From JBBDWK01 sp040902885 (GTDB lineage: Bacteria > Acidobacteriota > Terriglobia > Bryobacterales > Bryobacteraceae): DNA of 5,130 bases. The notes under the pieces were generated by a model. The model had not been told where the DNA came from. It ran no database searches and saw only the letters and a list, made by a program, of their open reading frames with translations. Below are positions 1 through 5,130 of the stretch, piece after piece. The stretch's first letter is position 1. Each line of letters opens with the position of its first letter. The DNA lies in NCBI GenBank assembly GCA_040902885.1, contig JBBDWK010000040.1, forward strand, positions 1 through 5,130, read 5' to 3'. The translations under genes were made by a program, and so were the position numbers.

Positions 1-54
1 GCCGAAGCGAAGGCGAATTATAGCACCGGAGTGCTGGTCGGTGAAGCATTTCCA

Positions 55-83
55 TTGACGCGTTTTCTTTCGGGTGCTACCAT
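55..83 (+). promoter_or_regulatory. Candidate sigma70-type promoter of the TonB-dependent receptor gene
   Basis: TTGACG at 55-60 matches the -35 consensus in 5 of 6 positions. It is followed after exactly 17 nt by TACCAT at 78-83, which matches TATAAT in 4 of 6. Transcription would start near position 90, giving a 5' leader of about 29 nt before the ATG at 119. The spacing and position fit a vegetative promoter. The call rests on consensus matching alone. Confidence 0.5.
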
Positions 84-101
84 CGTCGCTGCTAAGGGTC
101 T

Positions 102-110
102 AGAGGGAGT
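102..110 (+). promoter_or_regulatory. Ribosome binding site for the gene starting at 119
   Basis: The purine-rich stretch AGAGGGAG, with GGAG ending at 109, lies 9 nt before the ATG at 119. This supports that ATG as the start. The encoded N-terminus is also a clean signal peptide beginning exactly there. Confidence 0.6.
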
Positions 111-118
111 CCTTTACT

Positions 119-3100
119 ATGCAACGACTGGTCGTGTTCCTCCTGTGTGCCGTTCTTTCCGCCGCTCCGGCTGCCGCTCAGGTGCTTTACGGCTCTGTTA
201 CCGGTGTCGTTCATGATGCCGCCGGGGCGTTGGTTCCCGGGGCCGCCGTGAAACTGACAAACACCGGCACCGCCCAGGAGTTCTCGGTGCAGAGCAACGA
301 CGCCGGCGGCTACACGTTTTCCAACCTGCCGCCCGGAACCTACGACCTGACTATCAGCGCCAGCGGGTTCCGCACGTCCACGCGGCGCGGCATCGCCGTC
401 ACGGTGAACGTGGTGCGCCGCGAGGAGGTCACGCTCGAGGTCGGGCAAGTTACCGAAAGCGTCACGGTGGACGCCGGACTGGCCACGTTGCAGACCGAAA
501 AGGCGGATGTGCACGCCGAGTTGAACTCGAAAGAGCTGGTGAACATGCCGTTGCCCCGCTATCGGAACTACCAGAGCCTGATTAACCTGGTTCCAGGCGC
601 CACGCCAGGGCAATATCAGAACTCGATTCAAGCCGCTCCGGGCCGCGCGCTCTCCACCAACGTCAACGGCGTAAACCGGAACAACAACGCCACCCGCATC
701 GACGGCGCGCTGAGCGTGTTCCTCTGGTTGCCGCACCATACGGCGTACATCCCGCCCGCCGAGACCATCGAGACTGTGAACATATCGACCAATAACTTCG
801 ACGCCGAGCAGGGTCTGGCCGGCGGCGCGGCGATCACGGTGATCACTAAGTCCGGCACTAACGATTTCCACGGCTCGGCCTGGGCGTTTCACGATAACGC
901 CAGCCTACAGGCCAAAAACTTCTTCAACCAGGGCGTGAAGCCGAAAAACATCAACAACGTCGATGGCGTTACGCTGGGCGGGCCGATTAAGCGGAACAAG
1001 CTGTTCTTCTTCACCGGCTGGGAGGGTGTTCACGAGCGGCAGGGGGCCACCCCTCTCCTGACGGTGCCGACGGCCGACCAGAAGCTGGGCGACTTCTCAA
1101 GCTACAACACCGTGATCTACGACCCGGCCACCGGGGCCGCCAACGGATCGGGCCGCACTCCATTTGCCGGCAATCTCATTCCTTTAAGCCGGCAGAGCGC
1201 CATTTCGCGCAGGATCCAGGACCTGATTCCGCTTCCCAACCTGGCCGGCGTCGCAGCCAATTTCCAGGGCAGCGGTTCGCAGCGGTTGGACAAGAACAAC
1301 TTCGACACAAAGATCAACTGGAACCGGGGCGCCAGCCATACCCTGTGGGGCAAGTACTCGATCATGCAGGCCACCGTGGCCTGCGATGCCGCCTTCGGGC
1401 CAGGCGGCGGTGCGGCGCTGTGTCCGTCCGGCAGCAGCATCGGACCCGGCACGCTGCGCACGCAGGTAGCGACCATCGGCAGCACGTATATCTTCTCGCC
1501 CACCTTTCTCTGGGACGGCCTGATCGGCTGGACGCGGCAGGGCCAGGGCATCACCGGGTTCGGTTACGGCGAATACCTGGGACGGGAGCTCGGCATTCCC
1601 GGCGTGAACGGGACCAGCCAGGACATCAGGGATAGCGGCGCCCCGCTTATCACCATCAGCGGCTTCAACAATTTTTTGAACGACACCGATACGCGGCCGT
1701 TTCTCGCTCATGACAGCTCATGGACCACGCAGCAGAACTTTTCGCTGACCCGGACCCGGCACGACATTCGCTTCGGCTTTGAAGGCGTGCGCCATGTGCT
1801 CAACCACTACAACCCGGACGGCGGCGGTAACGGCGGGCCGATGGGCCGCTTCGAGTTCACGCAGGGCATCACGTCCACGCCGGGCGCGACGCTGACACAG
1901 TTCAACGCCTACGCGGCGTATCTGATGGGGTTGCCGCAGACCATGCGGCGATCCAATCAATTTGAAGTGATGACGGCCTACAACTGGCAGTTTGGCTGGT
2001 ATGTGCGCGACCGGTGGCAGGTGTCGCGGAAGCTCACGCTATCGCTGGGGGTGCGCTATGAGCTGTTCCCGCTCCAGACGCGGGCCGGCCGCGGCGGCAT
2101 CGAGGGTTACGATCCGGAGACCAACCTGGTGTCGCTGGGCGGCCTGGGAGGTCTCCCGCCGGGTTTGGGCATTTCCACCAGCAAGAAACTGTTCGCCCCG
2201 CGGTTCGGTCTGGCGTACCGGTTGAACGACAGGACCGTGATCCGGACCGGGTACGGCCTGACCTATAATCCGATGCCGCTGGCGCGTCCCCTGCGCGGCT
2301 TCTTCCCGCTCACCTTCGCCTCGACCTTCAATTCCCCGAATTCGTTCCAGCCGGTGCGGACGATCGAGCAGGGCATCCCCGACATCGTCCTGCCCGACAT
2401 CAGTTCCGGCCGGGTGCCGCTGCCATCGACGGCGGCCATGCGCTATGTCTCGGGCAACGAGCTGAACCGGGGCTACGTCCAGTCCTGGAATTTCACCTTG
2501 GAACGGCAGATGCCTGGGCAGTTCATCACGTCGGTGGCCTACGTCGGGACGAACACTGTGCGCAGCTTCGCGGACGTGGAGATCAACGCCGCAGCGCCCG
2601 GGGCCGGCACCGCGGGCCGGCCGCTAAACGCCCGCTTCGGACGAAGCGTGGACACCTGGGCGTGGAACGGCGCGCTGGGCGCGAATTATCACGCTCTGCA
2701 GGTGGCCGTGAACCGGCGGGCGGCGGACGGGCTGCTGTTGAAAGCCGCCTACACTTACTCCAAGGCCATCAATTGGACCGATGAGGATGGATGGACCGGC
2801 ACGATCGCCTGGAACTGGGAGCCGGTCTTCCACCGCAACCGCGCGCGGGCGGGCTACGACATTCCTCACACGCTCCAGACGGGCTTCGTCTATGAGTTGC
2901 CGACCGGCAGAGGCAAGAGATACGCCAACTCGGGCGTTTCCCGCTGGCTGCTGGGCGACTGGCAGGTGAACGGTATCTTCGCTGCTTTCCAGGGACGTCC
3001 CTTCACGGTAGGCGCCGCGCAGGGCGCGCTGAACGCCCCGAGCAACACGCAGACCGCCGATCAGGTGAAGCCGGTGGTGGAAAAGCTGGGCGGCATTGGG

Positions 3101-3400
3101 CCGGGCCAGCCTTACTTCGATCCGGCCGCGTTTGCCGCGCCGACGGGCGTGCGGTTCGGCAGTTCCGGGCGCAACCTGCTCCGCGGCCCGGGCGCGGTGA
3201 ACTTCGATCTGGGGATTTTCCGGCGGTTCCCCGTCCGCGAACGGTTGAACCTGGAATTTCGCGCCGAGGCGGCCAACGTGTCCAACACGCCGCACTTCAA
3301 CAACCCAAGCACAAACATCAGCGCGGCAAACTTCCTGGTGGTGACCAGCGCACAACCCGATCAGCGGCAGGTCCGCCTGGGATTGCGGCTGAGCTGGTAG
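119..3400 (+). CDS. Oar-like TonB-dependent outer-membrane receptor with N-terminal carboxypeptidase-regulatory-like domain
   Basis: A complete 1,093-residue outer-membrane protein, probably importing (or binding) a large substrate by TonB-driven gating; the substrate cannot be told from sequence. Residues 1-20 form a signal peptide (basic start, LVVFLL core, Ala-rich AAA before Gln21). Residues of about 22-108 resemble a CarboxypepD_reg/Cna-B-type beta-sandwich, with GSVTGVVHDAAGALVPGA and YTFSNLPPGTYDLTISASGF as hallmarks. Residues of about 110-265 are plug-like, including ATRIDGA near 195 and a GGAAITVITKSGTNDFHGSAW segment starting near 236. A GGPIKRNKLFFFTGWEG motif near 287-303 opens the beta-barrel, typical of the acidobacterial Oar-like family. 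The protein ends RLGLRLSW, so its last residue is aromatic, as expected for Bam-assembled barrels. Length is normal for the family (about 1,000-1,200). The only two cysteines seen in the mature chain (residues of about 422 and 435) could form a loop disulfide. No clear TonB box was seen. It has its own promoter, appears monocistronic and converges on the next gene. No frameshift or truncation is apparent. Confidence 0.93.
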   Translation: MQRLVVFLLCAVLSAAPAAAQVLYGSVTGVVHDAAGALVPGAAVKLTNTGTAQEFSVQSNDAGGYTFSNLPPGTYDLTISASGFRTSTRRGIAVTVNVVRREEVTLEVGQVTESVTVDAGLATLQTEKADVHAELNSKELVNMPLPRYRNYQSLINLVPGATPGQYQNSIQAAPGRALSTNVNGVNRNNNATRIDGALSVFLWLPHHTAYIPPAETIETVNISTNNFDAEQGLAGGAAITVITKSGTNDFHGSAWAFHDNASLQAKNFFNQGVKPKNINNVDGVTLGGPIKRNKLFFFTGWEGVHERQGATPLLTVPTADQKLGDFSSYNTVIYDPATGAANGSGRTPFAGNLIPLSRQSAISRRIQDLIPLPNLAGVAANFQGSGSQRLDKNNFDTKINWNRGASHTLWGKYSIMQATVACDAAFGPGGGAALCPSGSSIGPGTLRTQVATIGSTYIFSPTFLWDGLIGWTRQGQGITGFGYGEYLGRELGIPGVNGTSQDIRDSGAPLITISGFNNFLNDTDTRPFLAHDSSWTTQQNFSLTRTRHDIRFGFEGVRHVLNHYNPDGGGNGGPMGRFEFTQGITSTPGATLTQFNAYAAYLMGLPQTMRRSNQFEVMTAYNWQFGWYVRDRWQVSRKLTLSLGVRYELFPLQTRAGRGGIEGYDPETNLVSLGGLGGLPPGLGISTSKKLFAPRFGLAYRLNDRTVIRTGYGLTYNPMPLARPLRGFFPLTFASTFNSPNSFQPVRTIEQGIPDIVLPDISSGRVPLPSTAAMRYVSGNELNRGYVQSWNFTLERQMPGQFITSVAYVGTNTVRSFADVEINAAAPGAGTAGRPLNARFGRSVDTWAWNGALGANYHALQVAVNRRAADGLLLKAAYTYSKAINWTDEDGWTGTIAWNWEPVFHRNRARAGYDIPHTLQTGFVYELPTGRGKRYANSGVSRWLLGDWQVNGIFAAFQGRPFTVGAAQGALNAPSNTQTADQVKPVVEKLGGIGPGQPYFDPAAFAAPTGVRFGSSGRNLLRGPGAVNFDLGIFRRFPVRERLNLEFRAEAANVSNTPHFNNPSTNISAANFLVVTSAQPDQRQVRLGLRLSW

Positions 3401-3408
3401 CGGCGGCG

Positions 3409-3435
3409 CGCAAACCCGCCCGGACTGGCTTTGCG
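3409..3435. terminator. Possible bidirectional terminator hairpin between converging genes
   Basis: CGCAAA at 3409-3414 is perfectly complementary to TTTGCG at 3430-3435. Past one C-C mismatch, an inner CC/GG pair closes a 9-nt loop. The hairpin lies 9 nt after the stop of the receptor gene and 19 nt after the stop of the opposite-strand radical SAM gene, where a shared terminator is expected. No T-tract follows on either strand, so a classic intrinsic terminator is not shown. Confidence 0.35.
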
Positions 3436-3454
3436 ACACATCCTTGGAATCTAC

Positions 3455-4465
3455 CTAGCGCAACACGTTCAGCTGCACTCGCTTTCGCTGCGGCGGCTCT
3501 TCCTTTCTCGGCCATGCCTGACCAGCCTTGATCGATGCTTTGAAGATTGTTCCCAACGGAATGAAGCCCCATAGTTTGTGCGCGACAATCGAGGCTAAGC
3601 CCATCGACGCAATACACCCGCACGAAGCGCAGTCGGGATTGCCTCCGTACTGACAGGGGGTCACTCTTGTCTCCAGATCCGCCGACAGCGTCTGCGTCGT
3701 GAGCGCGAAGACGCATTCCTGAGGACTGTGCGGCGGAGTAGCGAACTGCCGGATCAATCCTTCCTTCATGTCCAGCTTTGAGAACTTCCTGCACAAATCA
3801 GTCAATTCCGCAATCGCTTGGCTGCGTTCGCCGGATGTCAATATTTCGGGCAGCTGATCGCCGACTTGGGGCGTGAACAAACTGAACCAGACCCGGTGAA
3901 TTTCTGGACGCGGCGTCCAGAACTCCAGGAACTCGCGAATGTATCCGTCCTTCTTCATCATCTGCCCGGTAATCGTGCTGTGGATGGTAATCTTCTGCCC
4001 AACGATGTTCTTGAGGATACGTTCGTAGGTCGCCGGGGCACGCCGGACGTCATGCTCCGGCTGCAGGCCGTCGATCGAAACGACCACGGTCATGTGCGGA
4101 AGAGCAGCCCACTCGCGCGGCAATGGCCGGAAAGCGCTGGTCACGACTTGGACATGGATGCCGCGCGCGAGAAGCAGGGGGATCAACGTCTCCAGTTCGC
4201 GATACCGCACCAGCGGGTCGCCTCCGACCAGAGACAAATGCAATGGCTTCAGCCGGTCCACCACCTCAAGCACGCCATCCACCAGGGCTTGCCCCTTGCG
4301 ATCGCTCAAACTCCGTAGAGTCGCACCCCCACCCAGGTGTGCATCTTCATAAGCGTAGCAACCGGGGCAGCGAAGAGGGCACTCCTTCGTTATCTCGATG
4401 GACAGCGACGGCTGTTTTCCTTTGAGGATCTTGCCCCATGCTCTCAGAATCTCTGAAGTTCTCAC
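3455..4465 (-). CDS. Radical SAM enzyme with SPASM-like C-terminal cysteine cluster, function unassigned
   Basis: A 336-residue enzyme. It should bind a [4Fe-4S] cluster and cleave S-adenosylmethionine to start radical chemistry in the cytoplasm. Seen in the sequence: Cys29-x3-Cys33-x2-Cys36 (CPLRCPGC) for the SAM cluster; GGDP at 81-84, the GGEP-type SAM amino-group motif; and VSIDGLQPEHDVRR at 129-142, resembling the SIDG...HD..R signature of SPASM-type enzymes such as PqqE and AhbD/NirJ relatives. The C-terminal half has Cys251, Cys271, Cys279, Cys282 and Cys284 (TPCQYGG then PDCASCGC), consistent with an auxiliary Fe-S cluster but not a textbook SPASM spacing. A Lys/Arg-rich tail follows. 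There is no cobalamin-binding domain. The start is GTG: AAGG lies 7 nt upstream and the reading frame fits. An out-of-frame ATG 4 nt earlier is too close to that site. A cobalamin riboswitch lies upstream on the same strand. Its substrate could be a peptide, but heme-pathway or other small-molecule roles are not excluded. Class confidence is high; the specific role is unknown. Confidence 0.92.
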   Translation of the reverse strand: MRTSEILRAWGKILKGKQPSLSIEITKECPLRCPGCYAYEDAHLGGGATLRSLSDRKGQALVDGVLEVVDRLKPLHLSLVGGDPLVRYRELETLIPLLLARGIHVQVVTSAFRPLPREWAALPHMTVVVSIDGLQPEHDVRRAPATYERILKNIVGQKITIHSTITGQMMKKDGYIREFLEFWTPRPEIHRVWFSLFTPQVGDQLPEILTSGERSQAIAELTDLCRKFSKLDMKEGLIRQFATPPHSPQECVFALTTQTLSADLETRVTPCQYGGNPDCASCGCIASMGLASIVAHKLWGFIPLGTIFKASIKAGQAWPRKEEPPQRKRVQLNVLR

Positions 4466-4469
4466 TCAT

Positions 4470-4478
4470 TGTCCTTTC
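4470..4478 (-). promoter_or_regulatory. Ribosome binding site deciding the GTG start of the radical SAM gene
   Basis: On the minus strand the sequence reads GAAAGGACAATGAGTG. AAGG sits 7 nt before the GTG at 4465-4463, which is good spacing. It would leave only about 3 nt before the out-of-frame ATG at 4469-4467. The site lies immediately after the stop codon of the possible small ORF at 4626-4477, so translational coupling is possible. Confidence 0.6.
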
Positions 4479-4626
4479 ATTCCGACATTTGTGTGCAATC
4501 GCAGTTGTGACTCGCGTGAAAGGCAGGCTGCCAACGCCGGTGACGGCCCCCGGCCATGGTGAAGGGCATTCGAAGAGAGGAGCCGCCGCGAGGTTGTGCG
4601 GGGTCAGCGGCGGTGGCTTTGTTCAC
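4477..4626 (-). CDS. Possible 49-residue small protein or peptide upstream of the radical SAM gene
   Basis: The minus-strand frame from GTG at 4626 to TGA at 4477 encodes 49 residues. AAGGG lies 8 nt upstream, a plausible ribosome binding site. The product is basic in the middle (GGRHRRW at about 26-32) and ends FHASHNCDCTQMSE, with its only two cysteines at residues 42 and 44. The stop lies 11 nt before the radical SAM start, and the enzyme's ribosome binding site follows directly. The order small ORF then SPASM-like radical SAM enzyme is that of many RiPP precursor/maturase pairs, so a peptide substrate is conceivable. Against this: the same frame stays open upstream to about 4795 without a better start, third-position GC is only moderate, and I recognise no family. 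Internal ATGs at 4569 and 4557 lack ribosome binding sites. It may be noncoding leader. Confidence 0.28.
   Translation of the reverse strand: MNKATAADPAQPRGGSSLRMPFTMAGGRHRRWQPAFHASHNCDCTQMSE
4583..4613 (-). repeat. Inverted repeat (7-bp GC hairpin) in the riboswitch leader
   Basis: CCGCCGC at 4583-4589 is perfectly complementary to GCGGCGG at 4607-4613, with a 17-nt loop. In the minus-strand transcript this is a GC-only stem about 140 nt after the riboswitch aptamer, inside the possible small ORF. No U-run follows the stem, only a pyrimidine-rich CTCCTCTCTTC. It could be part of leader folding. GC-rich sequence makes chance repeats likely. Confidence 0.3.
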
Positions 4627-4700
4627 GGTGTCCGCCCTTGTGCAACCGGAGGCAGACCTTTCGCGAAGAAGGATTGAATCTAACTTGCCCGGGGTGAGAT

Positions 4701-4727
4701 GGAACGAAGATGCGTCGCATTCTTTCC
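4701..4727 (-). repeat. Imperfect hairpin just downstream of the cobalamin aptamer, candidate expression platform
   Basis: In the minus-strand transcript, GGAA pairs with TTCC at the ends, GA with TC inside, and ATGC with GCAT around a GAC loop, with one mismatch and a small bulge. It begins about 25 nt after the aptamer, where riboswitch regulatory structures usually lie. No U-tract follows, and it lies far from the ribosome binding site of the radical SAM gene, so how it would control expression is unclear. Confidence 0.35.
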
Positions 4728-4752
4728 GTTCTCCGCAGAAAGTCTTGCCGTC

Positions 4753-4932
4753 AACCCCAGGCAGGTCTCCTGGCTCGGAGGGAGCAGAGACTTCCTACCC
4801 GGCCGCTCAGCCTTCCCCGATTCCTGTGAACCGAGTGGCATACATCGAAACAGCCAACACTCCTTACAGTGGCGGGACCGCGCCGGTTTTGCACCGGACT
4901 TCCCTATTAGGCCCTTACGGGCACCCGAGGAA
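4753..4932 (-). ncRNA. Cobalamin (B12) riboswitch aptamer
   Basis: The minus strand carries the diagnostic conserved blocks in the right order: GGTGCCCGTAAGGGCC near the 5' end, TAATAGGGAA, the hairpin CCGGTGCAAAACCGG (4897-4883), the core GCGGTCCCGCCACTG (4881-4867), and AGCCAGGAGACCTGCC (4775-4760) near the 3' end. Spacing between blocks and total length of about 180 nt are normal for the adenosylcobalamin-class element. It binds cobalamin and usually lowers downstream expression when B12 is plentiful. It reads toward the radical SAM gene, whose start is almost 290 nt beyond the aptamer, and away from the outer-membrane receptor gene. The exact ends are approximate because the closing P1 helix is weak. 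Confidence 0.95.
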
Positions 4933-4937
4933 TCTCA

Positions 4938-4966
4938 ACCCTAGCACGCTCTCTTTCGTGGGTCAA
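4938..4966 (-). promoter_or_regulatory. Candidate promoter of the riboswitch transcript
   Basis: On the minus strand TTGACC (4966-4961) matches the -35 consensus in 5 of 6 positions. It is followed after exactly 17 nt by TAGGGT (4943-4938), a weak -10 element matching 3 of 6. Initiation about 7 nt later would fall at about 4931, right where the cobalamin aptamer begins. This agreement in position is the main support. Confidence 0.42.
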
Positions 4967-5130
4967 CGGGCAGCATTGACATAAGCGGTGCAAAACAGAC
5001 AACAATGCGCGGTGACCGCCTGAGGCGAAACTCCGGCCCGGTTTTTAACCGTTCAATTGTTTCCTCAATCCAGTTTCACTCGCGTCCAAATTAGCTGTTT
5101 GAACAATTTCCGCACATTGAGAACATTGAA
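4967..5130. other. Noncoding, partly AT-rich flank with no recognised gene
   Basis: No credible reading frame was seen here on either strand. From about 5040 the sequence becomes clearly richer in A and T than the rest. It holds a short hairpin (CGGTT at 5039-5043 and AACCG at 5047-5051, 3-nt loop) and a direct repeat of CATTGA at 5115-5120 and 5124-5129. It is probably intergenic sequence that may contain further control elements of the riboswitch transcript or of a gene beyond the window edge. Confidence 0.4.

Noticed and set aside
1..216. Open + frame running from the window edge to 216
   Set aside because: From about 119 it overlaps the receptor's signal peptide in another frame and becomes Arg/Cys-rich, typical of a shadow. 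The promoter for the receptor lies within it and no own start signal is seen. A different frame has a stop at 20-22, which could be the end of an upstream gene, but only six codons are visible.
92..892. 266-codon minus-strand frame opposite the receptor gene
   Set aside because: Antisense shadow of a high-GC gene. Composition is Arg/Gly/Val-rich without domains, while the plus-strand frame has clear signal peptide, domain and plug motifs.
2624..3439. 271-codon minus-strand frame opposite the receptor C-terminus
   Set aside because: Also an antisense shadow; no recognisable motifs and fully explained by the GC-rich barrel-coding sequence on the other strand.
3818..4318. 166-codon plus-strand frame opposite the radical SAM gene
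   Set aside because: The minus strand here encodes the diagnostic radical SAM motifs, so this frame is a shadow. The frames at 4092-4352 and 4123-4425 are rejected for the same reason.
4438..4677. 79-codon plus-strand frame with a short hydrophobic N-terminus
   Set aside because: It overlaps the start and ribosome binding site of the radical SAM gene in antisense and turns Gly/Arg-rich. No convincing ribosome binding site precedes it.
4466..4752. CRISPR array, tRNA or insertion-sequence remnant in the gene-free region
   Set aside because: No regularly spaced repeats, no tRNA cloverleaf signals and no transposase-like frame or terminal inverted repeats were found on reading both strands.
4556..4984. 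142-codon plus-strand frame
   Set aside because: It runs antisense across the whole cobalamin riboswitch, whose conserved RNA blocks explain the sequence. The translation has no recognisable features. The overlapping frame at 4699-4944 is rejected likewise.

Overview
The window (high GC, long open frames) looks like a chromosomal piece from an Acidobacteriota-type bacterium, possibly of the Solibacter/Bryobacter group. This is an inference. It rests on the roughly 1,090-residue Oar-like TonB-dependent transporter with an N-terminal carboxypeptidase-regulatory-like domain, a protein class greatly expanded in that phylum. No rRNA or marker gene is present to confirm it.

Layout. Positions 1-118 hold a good sigma70-type promoter (TTGACG, 17 nt, TACCAT) and a ribosome binding site for the first gene. 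Positions 119-3400 (+) encode the complete outer-membrane transporter-like protein: signal peptide, carboxypeptidase-regulatory-like domain, plug, long beta-barrel and terminal Trp. Positions 3401-3454 are a short gap between converging genes, with a hairpin that may end transcription from both sides. Positions 3455-4465 (-) encode a 336-residue radical SAM enzyme with a SPASM-like C-terminal cysteine cluster. Its exact family is unassigned.

Positions 4466-5130 contain no long gene but are the most interesting part. On the minus strand, reading toward the radical SAM gene, they hold a candidate promoter (4966-4938), a clear cobalamin (adenosylcobalamin-class) riboswitch (about 4932-4753), a leader of nearly 290 nt with inverted repeats, and a possible 49-codon ORF. 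That ORF ends in an Asn-Cys-Asp-Cys-containing tail 11 nt before the radical SAM start codon. The AT-richer tail from about 5040 has no recognisable gene.

How the parts fit. The riboswitch points away from the transporter gene, so it is not controlling that transporter as a BtuB homologue. Its only visible downstream targets are the possible small ORF and the radical SAM/SPASM-like enzyme, which has no B12-binding domain. A B12-responsive unit of a small Cys-containing peptide plus a peptide-modifying-type radical SAM enzyme is the candidate undescribed system here. The riboswitch and enzyme are well supported. The peptide and the functional link are inference.
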